64,000 nucleotides of DNA from SIG673 sp045638685 (GCA_045638685.1 JAZUBT010000037.1:1-64000), one strand, 5' to 3'; positions 17,244 to 25,893 are shown, numbered from the stretch's first letter. The notes: generated by a model not told the origin, from the sequence alone. Numbers and translations are program-made.

Positions 17244-18023
17244 ATGGAAAAGATGACAAAAATACTTATTTGCGATGAAAACGAGGATTTAAGACGAATT
17301 ACCGCCGAATATTTAAGAGGCGCGGGGCTGGGAACACCCGAAGAGGCGGCAGACGGAGAGGAAGCGATTTTAAAAATAAGCAAGCTTCACCCCGATATTG
17401 TAATAATTGATATATGGATGCCGAGGCTTGATACGGTTTCAATAATCAAAAGCTGCCACAGTATTGATTTTGCTCCCGACGCTATGCCGTCGTTTATTGT
17501 TACAAGTCAGCTTAACAATCCGTCAATGCTTACCGAAGCATCCGAGGCGGGCGCGGACTACTGCGTTTTAAAGCCGATAAATTATCCGGGACTTGCCGAG
17601 AGAATAAGACGCCTTCTCCGTCAGAGAGAAAGCCTTGCTCCTGCTGATCAAAAGGAAAAGCGCGAGAGCCTTGAGCTTGAAGCGCAGGTAACGAAAATAA
17701 TACATCAGATAGGCGTCCCCGCTCACATAAAGGGCTATCAGTATCTCCGCACCGCGATAATAATGACGATAAACGACAACGATATAATAAATTCGGTAAC
17801 CAAAATTCTTTATCCGTCGGTAGCAAAGCAATACAAAACAACCTCGTCAAGAGTTGAAAGAGCAATAAGACACGCCATTGAGGTTGCTTGGGACAGGGGC
17901 GACGTTGACACGCTTAATTCCTATTTCGGGTACACGGTACAAACTAGCCGCGGCAAGCCGACAAACAGTGAATTTATCGCAATGATTGCCGATAATCTCC
18001 GCCTTTCAAGAAAAATGGGTTAA
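17244..18023 (+). CDS. spo0A: stage 0 sporulation response regulator Spo0A
   Basis: This is the master regulator of sporulation entry. The receiver domain (residues 5-125) has the phosphoacceptor Asp56 in IIDIWMP, the acidic pair Asp11/Glu12, the Thr in FIVTSQ and the Lys in VLKPINY. After a linker comes the DNA-binding sigma-factor-contacting domain with diagnostic blocks IHQIGVPAHIKGYQYLR, SSRVERAIRHAIEVAW and GKPTNSEFIAMIAD. The 259 aa match the family. The first acidic pair is DE rather than the usual DD/DN, a tolerated change. GGAGAAG lies 5 bp before the ATG. In many Clostridia spo0A follows spoIVB; that gene is absent here. Confidence 0.97.
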   Translation: MEKMTKILICDENEDLRRITAEYLRGAGLGTPEEAADGEEAILKISKLHPDIVIIDIWMPRLDTVSIIKSCHSIDFAPDAMPSFIVTSQLNNPSMLTEASEAGADYCVLKPINYPGLAERIRRLLRQRESLAPADQKEKRESLELEAQVTKIIHQIGVPAHIKGYQYLRTAIIMTINDNDIINSVTKILYPSVAKQYKTTSSRVERAIRHAIEVAWDRGDVDTLNSYFGYTVQTSRGKPTNSEFIAMIADNLRLSRKMG

Positions 18024-18031
18024 TATAACGT

Positions 18032-18068
18032 AAAAACGGCTGAGCGTTTAGCTTTCAGCCGTTTTTTA
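18032..18068 (+). terminator. terminator of spo0A
   Basis: AAAACGGCTGA / TCAGCCGTTTTTT with an 11-nt loop, 9 bp after the stop. Confidence 0.9.
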
Positions 18069-18119
18069 TTTTATCATAAAGTCCATTGCAACGTTTTACT
18101 GCGATGGGTTATACGCAAA

Positions 18120-18761
18120 TTATTTGCTTTTCCCTTCCATCTTTGAATAAATGCATCCGCAGTAGTCCTGACGGTAAAGTCCGTACGTCTCCGAAAGCTC
18201 GGTCGAGCGCTTATATCCGTTTTTCTTTTTAAAATCGGAAAAGAGATACGGCACTCCGTATTTCTCCGAAAGCTCCCCGCCTACCGTGTTCAGCACCTCG
18301 GCGTTTTTATGCGGGCTTATCGAAAGCGTTGTGGTAAAATAGGAAAATTCGTTTTCCGCAGCGTATTTTGCCGAGTATTCAAGGCGCAAACGGTAGCATT
18401 TAAAGCACCGCTCCCCACCCTCGGGCAGCGTTTCAAGCCCTCTCGCAATTTCGTAAAAATCACCCGGTGTGTAAGGCGCGGCGGTAACCTTTACGTTTTC
18501 TATCCCCTCCATCTCCTTTACAAGGCGGGCAAGCTCCTCGGAACGCTTCTCATATTCCTCGGCGGGCGAAATATTAGGGTTATAGTAGAGAAGGGTTATA
18601 TCAAAAAATTTTGAAAGATACTCTATTACGTAGCTTGAACAGGGGGCGCAGCAGGCGTGTAAAAGAAGCGATGGCCGGCGCCCCGTCTCCGTTATCTCGG
18701 AGATGGTCTTATCTAAAATCTTTTGGTAATTTATCTTTTCCATCACGTTAATTTTCGGCAT
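18120..18761 (-). CDS. queH: epoxyqueuosine reductase QueH
   Basis: QueH (former DUF208) reduces epoxyqueuosine to queuosine in the tRNA wobble position and is the non-cobalamin alternative to QueG. All signature elements are present: LHACCAPCS with Cys37, Cys38 and Cys41, YYNPNISP, GERCFKCYRLR, FTTTLSISPHK, SDFKKKNGYKRS and the C-terminal LYRQDYCGC. The Cys pairs bind the Fe-S cluster and an extra metal. The start is uncertain: the ATG at 18761 overlaps the upstream hydrolase gene by 14 bp, and another ATG at 18743 lacks a good ribosome-binding site. It is probably cotranscribed with the hydrolase. Confidence 0.94.
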   Translation of the reverse strand: MPKINVMEKINYQKILDKTISEITETGRRPSLLLHACCAPCSSYVIEYLSKFFDITLLYYNPNISPAEEYEKRSEELARLVKEMEGIENVKVTAAPYTPGDFYEIARGLETLPEGGERCFKCYRLRLEYSAKYAAENEFSYFTTTLSISPHKNAEVLNTVGGELSEKYGVPYLFSDFKKKNGYKRSTELSETYGLYRQDYCGCIYSKMEGKSK

Positions 18762-19461
18762 AAACCGTTTTAAAAAACTCCTCTACCGCCTCGATATAAG
18801 GCAGGCTGTTGGTTTTAACGATATTATGGCCGCCCTCAACCACCGAGAGCCTTGCGTTCGGGAAGGACGCGGTGATAAGCTTCGTATGCTCGGGTGCAAT
18901 AACGTCGTGGCTTCCCACAAGAACGAGCACTGGTGTGTTTATTTTCCTTAGATCCTCGGGAGTAAGGCTCGGCTCGTTTACCATAAGGCTAAGAAGGTCA
19001 AGCTCGTGGCGGAGCTTCCCGTTTTCGGGACTGAGCTTAAGGCGAAGCTTTGTTTTCGCGTAAGCTCTTTTCATGCTCTTTAGCTCTTTTTTCAGAAGCC
19101 CCTCGGGAAACATATTTGCGCCGTTAAGAACCATAGAGGAAACCTTTTCGGGATGCTCTGTCGCAAATATCATAGCGATATTTCCGCCGTCGCTGTAACC
19201 GATAATATCCGCTTTTTCAATATTTTTCGAAATCATAAAGTTATATAGGTCTTCCGAAAACTGCTTAAGCGTAAAGGGAGCTGTGCCTTTCGGCGAGCGT
19301 CCGTGTCCACGGCTGTCTATCGCTATTACCCTTCTCGATTTAGAAAAATGGTCCGAGACGTAGAAAAAGCTTGACGAGTTTCCTCCGTTTCCGTGAAGAA
19401 GAATTATCGGATAGCGTCCGTTTTCCGCTCCGTTATCGGTATAAAAAAGCTCTGTATTCAT
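18748..19461 (-). CDS. alpha/beta hydrolase
   Basis: An alpha/beta-hydrolase-fold protein of 237 aa. The oxyanion-hole HGNGG motif is at about residue 23, the nucleophile elbow GYSDGG is at about residue 90, the acid is in VGSHDVI and the His in EGGHNIV, giving a complete Ser-Asp-His triad. It has no signal peptide. The substrate cannot be deduced. I start at the ATG at 19461: GGAG 7 bp upstream fits it, whereas the four-codon longer start would begin with that site inside the gene. A TATAAT lies about 15-20 bp before the start, so the leader is very short. Confidence 0.88.
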   Translation of the reverse strand: MNTELFYTDNGAENGRYPIILLHGNGGNSSSFFYVSDHFSKSRRVIAIDSRGHGRSPKGTAPFTLKQFSEDLYNFMISKNIEKADIIGYSDGGNIAMIFATEHPEKVSSMVLNGANMFPEGLLKKELKSMKRAYAKTKLRLKLSPENGKLRHELDLLSLMVNEPSLTPEDLRKINTPVLVLVGSHDVIAPEHTKLITASFPNARLSVVEGGHNIVKTNSLPYIEAVEEFFKTVYAEN

Positions 19462-19561
19462 ATATTTCTCCATTAAATTATAACACGGGTTTACTATTTT
19501 ACATACCGTATTCTACATCAAAATACTGTAAAATCCATTTTTGTTTTTAACGATTCAACGG

Positions 19562-20353
19562 TTATTTTTCCTCTGCCTTAAAATATGTACCTACGTGTTT
19601 TCCGTCAAGCAGATCGTAAAGACACTCAGGCTTTTCTCCGTTTACTATAAACATAGGAATACCGTTTTTCGTTACTATCTCCGCCGCGTGAAGCTTTGTG
19701 ATAAGACCGCCCGTTCCCCTATTGGAGCCTGCTCCGCCACCGTAGGCAAGTATCTTTTCGTCAACCCTTTCGACAACCGAGATAAGCTTTGCGTCGGTAT
19801 TTTTATGCGGATCCGAATCATAAAGGCCGTCGATGTCGCTTAAAATAACGAGCGCGTCGGCGTGGCAAAGCAGAGAAACGTAAGCGGAAAGCGCATCGTT
19901 ATCACCAAACTCTATTTCCTCAAACGAAACCGAGTCGTGTTCATTAACTATCGGAATACAGCCCATGCCGAGAAGCGTCGAAAGTGTGTTTTCCGCGTTT
20001 TTCCTTGCCGTTGGGTTTTCCATTATATCGCGTGTAACGAGTATCTGCGCAACGGTATGACCGAACATAGAAAAAAAGTGCTCGTATATACTCATAAGGT
20101 CGCACTGACCGACTGCCGCAAGTGCCTGCTTTTCCTCCGTTTTTTTCGGACGGTGGTCAAGTCCCATCTTTGCAATTCCCGCGCTTATCGCTCCGGAGCT
20201 AACGAAAACTACCTCCTTACCGGCATTGCATAGCTCGGAAAGAACCTTTGCGATGCTTTCAATTCTGCGAAGGTTCATCTTAAAATTCTCGTGAGTTAAG
20301 GTTGACGAGCCTATTTTAACCACTATTCTTTTTGCGTCCTTAATTACGTTCAT
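19562..20353 (-). CDS. proB: glutamate 5-kinase (no PUA domain)
   Basis: ProB phosphorylates glutamate in the first step of proline synthesis. The amino-acid kinase fold runs through VVKIGSSTLTHEN, VVFVSSGAISAGI, the NEHDSV and FGDNDALSA substrate motifs, and GTGGLITKL. At 263 aa it lacks the C-terminal PUA domain of E. coli ProB, a form seen in many Firmicutes. I use the ATG at 20353 with GGAG 6 bp upstream; the 29 extra N-terminal codons of a longer reading match nothing. proA is not adjacent. Confidence 0.93.
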   Translation of the reverse strand: MNVIKDAKRIVVKIGSSTLTHENFKMNLRRIESIAKVLSELCNAGKEVVFVSSGAISAGIAKMGLDHRPKKTEEKQALAAVGQCDLMSIYEHFFSMFGHTVAQILVTRDIMENPTARKNAENTLSTLLGMGCIPIVNEHDSVSFEEIEFGDNDALSAYVSLLCHADALVILSDIDGLYDSDPHKNTDAKLISVVERVDEKILAYGGGAGSNRGTGGLITKLHAAEIVTKNGIPMFIVNGEKPECLYDLLDGKHVGTYFKAEEK

Positions 20354-20695
20354 ACCAGTCTCCATTCCGCTACCGTGTGGCAGCAACACAAAAATTGAAC
20401 GAATTTTCCGTTCCGCGCAGCGGATATTCCTTGCCGCCACTTGATTTAAAACCGATTTTTCGGCGTAAAATTACGTTTAAATAAATTTTCAAAAATCCTC
20501 TTTATTTTTTCGACAAGATATGATATAATATTTAAAGAAAGATTTTACAGTACTATTATATATCATTAATTTTAAAAAATCAAGGGTTTTACGCTTTTTA
20601 TTTTCGGATACGTTTTTTCTTTGTAAAGCTACACCTCGTTTACAGCTAAAAACATATCACAAAAAAGCGATTACAGGAGAAACGGAGAACGTCTT
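20354..20695. other. divergent intergenic region proB/zapA
   Basis: AT-rich, without a credible gene. A TATAAT at 20524-20529 on the plus strand could serve zapA, with a poor -35. Just upstream, TTCGACAAG (20509-20517) is the complement of a TTGTCGAA sequence, an exact match to the core Spo0A-box consensus as known from B. subtilis. Confidence 0.45.
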
Positions 20696-21091
20696 ATGGC
20701 AAAGGAAAAAATTAACGTAACCGTCGCGGGAATAAAAATGACCTTAAGCACCGCAGATAAGGAAACCGTAACGCGTATGGCTAATACGCTTGACGCATCG
20801 GTTCAAAGAAAAATGCCACACGCGGGGGGACGACCCGATGTTGCGCTTTTACTGCTCGCAATGGAACAGGCAGACAGCCTTAAAAGAAACGCCGCTCTTA
20901 TTCACAGACAGCAGGAGCAGATTTTTGCGCTGACGACACGTAATGCCGCTCTGCTCGGAGAGGCGGCGGAAAGCGCCCCGATAGAGGAAACTGAAAGCGT
21001 TATTTTAGCGGAAAACCTCCGTCTTATAAGAAAAAATGAGGAGCTTGCAGACGAGATAGAACGCCTTAAGGCTCTGCTTGAGGAAAAATAA
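20696..21091 (+). CDS. zapA: cell division protein ZapA
   Basis: ZapA promotes Z-ring assembly by bundling FtsZ. The N-terminal domain (KEKINVTVAGIKMTLSTADK, then a helix with VALLLLAMEQAD) matches the family. The C-terminal 60 residues form a coiled coil used for dimerisation. The 131 aa include a longer coiled coil than the E. coli protein. GGAGAA lies upstream of the ATG. It has its own hairpin terminator and is separated from the U32 gene by a repeat array. Confidence 0.88.
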   Translation: MAKEKINVTVAGIKMTLSTADKETVTRMANTLDASVQRKMPHAGGRPDVALLLLAMEQADSLKRNAALIHRQQEQIFALTTRNAALLGEAAESAPIEETESVILAENLRLIRKNEELADEIERLKALLEEK

Positions 21092-21098
21092 AACAAAT

Positions 21099-21132
21099 AG
21101 AGCCGCAGCGAAACCGCGAGCGGCTCATATTT
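21099..21132 (+). terminator. hairpin terminator after zapA
   Basis: GAGCCGC pairs with GCGGCTC across a 13-nt loop, and a short AT-rich tail follows. The T-run is weak, so termination may be partial. Confidence 0.6.
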
Positions 21133-21199
21133 AAAGGCACGAATAACTGTCAAACCTTTTCAGCAGAAAAAGAGAAAACCGTTTTTAAAGCAACAGCTT

Positions 21200-21395
21200 T
21201 TGTTTAAATGCTTTCCCCTTTTTAAGCTTACATTTTTAAAAGAGCAAAACACCTCTTTTTAAGCTCACGTTTTTTCAAAAGCACAAAATTAACTTTTTTA
21301 AGTTCACAATTTTCCAAAAAAACAAAACCAACTCTTTTAAACTCACAATTTTCCAAAAAACAAAACTAACTCTTTTAAACTCACAATTTCTCAGA
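21200..21395. repeat. degenerate 37-40-bp tandem repeat before the U32 gene
   Basis: About five copies of a unit containing CTCTTTTAAACTCACAATTT followed by an A-rich CCAAAAAACAAAAC segment. Anchors fall at 21224, 21261, 21300, 21340 and 21378. The 3' copies are most alike and the 5' copies are diverged. The array occupies nearly all of the zapA-U32 gap and ends about 10 bp before the start codon. Confidence 0.85.
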
Positions 21396-21409
21396 AAGCG
21401 AAAGTGATT

Positions 21410-23131
21410 ATGATAAGCAGAGAACTTCCCGAGCTTCTTGCTCCCGCAGGCTCACCCGAGGCGGCAGATGCCGCTATAAAGGCAGGCGCGGATGCGATAT
21501 ACGTCGGCGGCAAATTTTTAAACGCCAGAATGAACGCAAAAAACTTTACCGACGAAGCTCTGTCCGACTGTATAAAAAAATGCCACGAAAAGGGTGTAAA
21601 AGTTTACGTAACGGTAAACACCGCCATTCTCGACAGAGAGATGAGCGAGGCTGTTAAATATACCGATTTTCTGTACGGCATCGGCGCCGACGCCCTTATC
21701 CTTTCCGACCTCGGTCTTGCGAGAGCAATAAAAGGACGGTATAAGGATATGGAGCTTCACGCAAGCACGCAGGCGTCGGGACATAACGCGCTGTGCGCAA
21801 AAGAGCTTTACGCCCTCGGATTTAGCCGTATGGTGTGCGCCCGAGAGCTGTCCTACAAAGAGATTACCGAGCTTGTCAGTCAGTCTCCGATAGAAATAGA
21901 ACAGTTCGTACACGGAGCAATTTGCGTAAGTCAGTCAGGGCAGTGTCTGTTAAGCGCGGTAATGGGCGGCAGAAGCGGAAATCGCGGAGCCTGCGCCCAG
22001 CCCTGCCGTATGAAATACAACGGTCGCTTCCCTCTCAGCATTAAAGATATGTGTCTTGCCTCTCATATAACCGAGCTTATTGAAAGCGGCGTTACCTCTC
22101 TTAAAATTGAGGGCAGAATGAAAAGCCCCGCATACGTGTACGAGGTAACAAAGGCATACCGCACCCTGCTTGACGAAAGACGCAGCGCCACCGAAAAGGA
22201 GCTTTCCGCACTCGCCTCGGTCTTTTCAAGAAGCGGCTTTACCGACGGATACTATACCGAGAAAATAGGCTCCGAGATGCTCGGAGTACGTACCGACAGC
22301 GATATAAACGCGACAAGACAAAGCTTTACCGCTTTTAAGCCGATAAAACGCGAGGCGCCGAGAATAATTTTAGAGGAGCGGAAGCCTCCGAGCGAGGAAT
22401 TTATCCCTCCGAAAAAGGCAAAGGCTAGCGCGAAAAAGCAAAAGGCGATATATACCGCGCGTTTTGCAGCGCCCGAGCAGATAACGGGTGGCGGCTTCTT
22501 TTCACACATATACCTCCCTCTTGAAAAATACGAGGCAGGGGTTGCCGACGGTGTTGTTTTTCCTCCGTCAGTCTTTCCGGGCTACGAGGGAGAATTTATA
22601 AAACAGCTTAAAAGAGCCGTAAGCCTCGGAGCTACGCACGCGCTCGTTTGCCACATAGGACAGATAAAAACAGCGCTTGAATACGGTCTTATCCCTCACG
22701 GTGATTACAGATTTAACGTTTTTAACACACTTTCCGCCGAGCAGTATCTTGAAGGCGGTGTTCGGGACGTTATTCTCTCTCCCGAGCTTACCCTACCGCA
22801 GATGAGAGATATTGCAGCTCCGAAGGCGGCGATAGTTTACGGAAGAATACCTCTTATGCTACTGACAAAGCCTGTCGAAGAACTCTCTCTTACCGATAAG
22901 ACGGGGGCTGTTTTCCCGATAGTCAGGGAAGCCTCGTGCGATATTCTTCTTAATTCCGTACCGATATACATGGCTGACAAAACCGCAGATCTTGACTTCT
23001 ACGGTATCCGCGGCAGACATTTTATATTTACCACCGAAAGCAAAAAGTCGGTAATAGATATAATTTCCGCATACAAAAACGAGGGAAATGGCTACCCTGT
23101 ACCCTCAAAAATAAGACGTATTTTAAAATAG
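21410..23131 (+). CDS. peptidase U32 family protein (RlhA/TrhP-like)
   Basis: The N-terminal half is a clear U32 domain: LLAPAGSPEAADAAIKAGAD opening, then HGAICVSQSGQC and SGNRGACAQPCR with the four conserved Cys expected to hold an Fe-S cluster. Characterised relatives (E. coli RlhA and TrhP, B. subtilis YrrN/YrrO) hydroxylate C2501 of 23S rRNA or U34 of tRNA rather than acting as proteases, so an RNA-hydroxylation role is likely. Residues 320-360 are a charged linker, and a second TIM-like region follows. I start at the ATG at 21410; a GTG two codons earlier is possible. The ribosome-binding site is weak. Confidence 0.88.
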   Translation: MISRELPELLAPAGSPEAADAAIKAGADAIYVGGKFLNARMNAKNFTDEALSDCIKKCHEKGVKVYVTVNTAILDREMSEAVKYTDFLYGIGADALILSDLGLARAIKGRYKDMELHASTQASGHNALCAKELYALGFSRMVCARELSYKEITELVSQSPIEIEQFVHGAICVSQSGQCLLSAVMGGRSGNRGACAQPCRMKYNGRFPLSIKDMCLASHITELIESGVTSLKIEGRMKSPAYVYEVTKAYRTLLDERRSATEKELSALASVFSRSGFTDGYYTEKIGSEMLGVRTDSDINATRQSFTAFKPIKREAPRIILEERKPPSEEFIPPKKAKASAKKQKAIYTARFAAPEQITGGGFFSHIYLPLEKYEAGVADGVVFPPSVFPGYEGEFIKQLKRAVSLGATHALVCHIGQIKTALEYGLIPHGDYRFNVFNTLSAEQYLEGGVRDVILSPELTLPQMRDIAAPKAAIVYGRIPLMLLTKPVEELSLTDKTGAVFPIVREASCDILLNSVPIYMADKTADLDFYGIRGRHFIFTTESKKSVIDIISAYKNEGNGYPVPSKIRRILK

Positions 23132-23223
23132 ATACAGCGAAAAACCGCATAACTGTTAAAATATAAAAAGACGTCTTAACCAAACGAACTGACACAAAAA
23201 CTAAAATTAAAGAGGACAAAGCC

Positions 23224-23817
23224 TTGAAAACCGTACCGAAAATAATACTTGCCTCAAAATCGGCAAGACGTAAAGAGATACTTGAGCATTTAGGTCTTAA
23301 CCCTACCGTAATAGTAAGTAATGCCGACGAAAACGTTTCGGAAAATCTCTCCCCGGAGCGTTTTGTAGAGGAGGTTTCGCTTCGAAAGGCAGAGGCGGTA
23401 AAGCCTTTATGCAAGGAAGACGACCTTATAATCGCATCGGATACCGTTGTATGCTGCGACGGTAAAATTCTCGGTAAACCGCAGGATGAAAAGGAAGCTC
23501 TTTATATGCTCTCGCTCCTTTCGGGGACCACCCATAAGGTAACAAGCGGACTTGCCGTTATCTATAACGGTAAAACCGTTCTTTCTAACGAAACGACCGA
23601 GGTTACGTTCCGTAAAATCAGCGAAAGCGAGGCCCTCTCCTACGTAAGGACGGGCGAATCGTTTGATAAAGCGGGAGGGTACGGCGTTCAAGACAAGGCC
23701 TCCGTTTTCACAGAGAGGATAAACGGCGATTATCTGAACGTAGTAGGGCTTCCCGTGTACCGTCTCTTTTCGCTCTTAAAAACGGAGTACGGGCTCGACT
23801 TTTTTGATTTTATTTAG
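23224..23817 (+). CDS. maf: Maf family nucleotide pyrophosphatase
   Basis: Maf proteins hydrolyse non-canonical or modified nucleoside triphosphates and can affect septation. Conserved motifs are ASKSARRKEIL (SxRR), ASDTVV with the catalytic Asp, GKPQDEKEALYMLSLLSG, HKVTSG and AGGYGVQD. The 197-aa length is normal. The start is a TTG at 23224 with AGAGGA about 8 bp upstream. No in-frame ATG lies near the N-terminal motif, so the TTG is required. nth follows after 37 bp and is probably in the same operon. Confidence 0.93.
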   Translation: MKTVPKIILASKSARRKEILEHLGLNPTVIVSNADENVSENLSPERFVEEVSLRKAEAVKPLCKEDDLIIASDTVVCCDGKILGKPQDEKEALYMLSLLSGTTHKVTSGLAVIYNGKTVLSNETTEVTFRKISESEALSYVRTGESFDKAGGYGVQDKASVFTERINGDYLNVVGLPVYRLFSLLKTEYGLDFFDFI

Positions 23818-23854
23818 CACTCCCCACCCCTAACACAGAAAGGATTTTCCTTAA

Positions 23855-24508
23855 ATGACGAAAAAAGAACGAATGGCTGAGGTCATACGGATACTCAAGG
23901 AAACGGTACGAAGCGACTGCGCGCTCGAATACGGCGGAGACGCGTTTAAGCTTGCCGTTATGGCGAGACTTTCGGCTCAGTGCACCGACGCAAGAGTTAA
24001 TATCGTAAGCAAGGAGCTTTTTAAACGATACCCCACCGCCGCCGATATGGCAAACGCCGACGTTTCGGAGCTTGAAAATCTAATCAAATCCTGCGGTCTT
24101 TACCGCAGCAAGGCAAAAAGCTTAAAGGAGATGTCAGAAGCTCTTGTAAAGGACTACGGGGGTGAGGTTCCGAGCGATATGGACGCACTTCTCTCACTTT
24201 CCGGAGTAGGAAGAAAAATAGCTAACCTACTGCGCGGAGATTTATTCGGTCTTGGCGGCGTAGTTGCCGACACGCACTGCATACGTATCTGCGGACGGCT
24301 TGGGTTTTACCCCGAAACCTTAAAAGACGCCACCCGTGTCGAAAAAATACTTACTCCGCTTATACCTGCCGAGGAGCAGACCGACCTTTGCCACCGTCTC
24401 GTTTGGTTTGGCAGAGACGTTTGCGTGGCAAGAAGCCCGAAATGCGACGTTTGTCCTCTGAAAAGCATTTGCAAGTCGGGTAGCACCAACTCAAAAGCCA
24501 AGCACTGA
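23855..24508 (+). CDS. nth: endonuclease III
   Basis: A DNA glycosylase/AP lyase that removes oxidised pyrimidines. The helix-hairpin-helix LLSLSGVGRKIANLL carries the catalytic Lys, the VADTHCIRI segment carries the catalytic Asp, and the C-terminal Fe-S loop has the Cys-x6-Cys-x2-Cys-x5-Cys pattern (CVARSPKCDVCPLKSIC). The 217-aa length is normal. AGAAAGGA lies upstream of the ATG. Confidence 0.95.
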   Translation: MTKKERMAEVIRILKETVRSDCALEYGGDAFKLAVMARLSAQCTDARVNIVSKELFKRYPTAADMANADVSELENLIKSCGLYRSKAKSLKEMSEALVKDYGGEVPSDMDALLSLSGVGRKIANLLRGDLFGLGGVVADTHCIRICGRLGFYPETLKDATRVEKILTPLIPAEEQTDLCHRLVWFGRDVCVARSPKCDVCPLKSICKSGSTNSKAKH

Positions 24509-24625
24509 CGCAAACTAATTTTCCAAAACGTTTTTTGGCTTCCGCTCATCGGCAACAGCCTTTATTGAACCGCACCGCCGCTTACGTGATAATTAGCCAA
24601 AGACTTACATAGGCTTTAACATACA

Positions 24626-24660
24626 AAAAAAGACCGAACACAACGTGCTCGGTCTTTTTA
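24626..24660. terminator. bidirectional terminator between nth and rpsR
   Basis: AAAAAGACCGAxCAC / GTGCTCGGTCTTTTT with a 3-nt loop lies 12 bp after the rpsR stop on the minus strand and also serves the converging maf-nth unit. Confidence 0.9.
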
Positions 24661-24672
24661 TTACGCATTTAA

Positions 24673-24978
24673 TTAGTCGCTGATGTAAGCGAGAAGCGCA
24701 ACGGTACGTGCGCGCTTAACAGCAACGGTAATCTGACGCTGGTGCTTTGCGCAAGCTCCGGTAACTCTGCGGGGCAGAATCTTGGAACGCTCGCTTATGC
24801 ACTTTCTGAGTCTTGCGATGTCCTTGTAATCGATGTGAGCAATCTTATCTGCGCAGAACTGACATACCTTTCTACGCTTGTTACGGTTCACAGCATTCGG
24901 CCGCGCGCCGCTTTTTACCGGTGCGGAAGCAGTTTCTTCAACAGCGGTCTCTTCGGTGGTTATAATTTCGTTATCCAT
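24673..24978 (-). CDS. rpsR: 30S ribosomal protein S18
   Basis: S18 binds S6 on the 30S platform. The core RNKRRKVCQFCADKIAHIDY and LRKCISERSKILPRRVTG is unmistakable. It is a zinc-binding (C+) form with CQFC and two further Cys (in LRKC and GACAKH). An acidic N-terminal extension of about 30 residues is longer than in E. coli, as in many Firmicutes. It is the last gene of rpsF-ssb-rpsR. Confidence 0.97.
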   Translation of the reverse strand: MDNEIITTEETAVEETASAPVKSGARPNAVNRNKRRKVCQFCADKIAHIDYKDIARLRKCISERSKILPRRVTGACAKHQRQITVAVKRARTVALLAYISD

Positions 24979-25040
24979 TTTATGCCTTTATTTATCCGGG
25001 TAACGGATAAATTCTCCTTTCGTAAAAGTAAAAACTTGTA

Positions 25041-25523
25041 TCAGAACGGGAGATCGTCCTCGCTCGATACGTCCTCGAAATTCGTCTCTGCGCTACCATT
25101 CGGCATAGAGGAGAACTGAGGAGCGGACTGCTCAAAGGAGTCCTGATTTGCGGAAAAGCCCATTCCGCCGCCCTGTCCGTTAGAATCAACGAAGAAAGCT
25201 TCGTCCACTATAACCTCGGTGGAATAGCGCTTTGCTCCCTGTTGGTCTGTCCAGTTTCTTGTCTGAAGACTTCCCGTTACGCAGATAGCGCTTCCCTTCT
25301 TGAAATAGCGGGTAATAAAGTCCGCCTGGTTGCGCCATGCTACAAGATTTATAAAATCAACGTTAGCGTTCTGGTTCTGGGCACCCTCAGCATTCTTTGA
25401 GAAACGACGGTTAATAGCAATCGAAAACGAGGTTACGCTTACTCCGTTGGGAGTCTGGCGAAGCTCGGGTGTCGCGGTAAGATGTCCCGCAAGTACTACC
25501 TTATTAAGATTTAAAGATGCCAT
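25041..25523 (-). CDS. ssb: single-stranded DNA-binding protein
   Basis: The OB-fold starts MASLNLNKVVLAGHLTATPELR and continues VSFSIAINRRF and NLVAWRNQADFITRYFKKG. A Gly/Gln-rich linker leads to the acidic tip EDDLPF, the docking peptide for replication and repair partners. The 160 aa are typical. AGGAGGG precedes the ATG. Its place between rpsF and rpsR is the classic Firmicute order. Confidence 0.97.
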   Translation of the reverse strand: MASLNLNKVVLAGHLTATPELRQTPNGVSVTSFSIAINRRFSKNAEGAQNQNANVDFINLVAWRNQADFITRYFKKGSAICVTGSLQTRNWTDQQGAKRYSTEVIVDEAFFVDSNGQGGGMGFSANQDSFEQSAPQFSSMPNGSAETNFEDVSSEDDLPF

Positions 25524-25542
25524 TTTGTTTCCCTCCTGTTTT

Positions 25543-25833
25543 TTACGCTTCTACCTTTGTAACAAGGTAACGCATTATGCCCTCGGTAATTCCGAAGACT
25601 CGGTTCAACTCAGCGGGCAGCTCTGCAGGACCGTTGAAGTTGATAAGAACATAGTAACCCTCGTTTTTATCATTTATCGGGTATGCGAGGCGGCGTTTGC
25701 CCCACTCGTTAACGGCGGTTATCTCTGCGGACTCGGCAATGAGATTCTTGAACTTCTCAACGAGAGTCTTTACAGCTTCACCGTCTCCCATATCAATGAT
25801 AAAGAGCGCTTCGTATGCGGTTGTCTTTGCCAT
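25543..25833 (-). CDS. rpsF: 30S ribosomal protein S6
   Basis: S6 pairs with S18 on the platform and autoregulates its operon. Core elements are YEALFIIDMGDGEA, EWGKRRLAYPINDKNEGYYVLINF and ITEGIMRYLVTKVE. I start at the ATG at 25833, giving 96 aa, because AAGGAGGTG lies 7 bp upstream. The longer reading begins inside the leader hairpin. It is the first gene of the operon. Confidence 0.96.
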   Translation of the reverse strand: MAKTTAYEALFIIDMGDGEAVKTLVEKFKNLIAESAEITAVNEWGKRRLAYPINDKNEGYYVLINFNGPAELPAELNRVFGITEGIMRYLVTKVEA

Positions 25834-25843
25834 TACTTTACAC

Positions 25844-25893
25844 CTCCTTATGGACATTGACCGCAAATTTAAAGATTTATTTGCGGTAAGGAG
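25844..25893 (-). promoter_or_regulatory. S6:S18-type ribosomal protein leader hairpin
   Basis: Read on the minus strand, CTCCTTA pairs with TAAGGAG, the rpsF Shine-Dalgarno. Inside lies a second helix ACCGCAAAT/ATTTGCGGT. On the 3' side a purine-poor internal bulge (CAATGTCCA) separates the helices. The position, the sequestered ribosome-binding site and the ACCGC element fit the known S6:S18 autoregulatory leader, in which the S6-S18 complex binds and blocks translation. Identity with the published motif is by eye. Confidence 0.65.
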
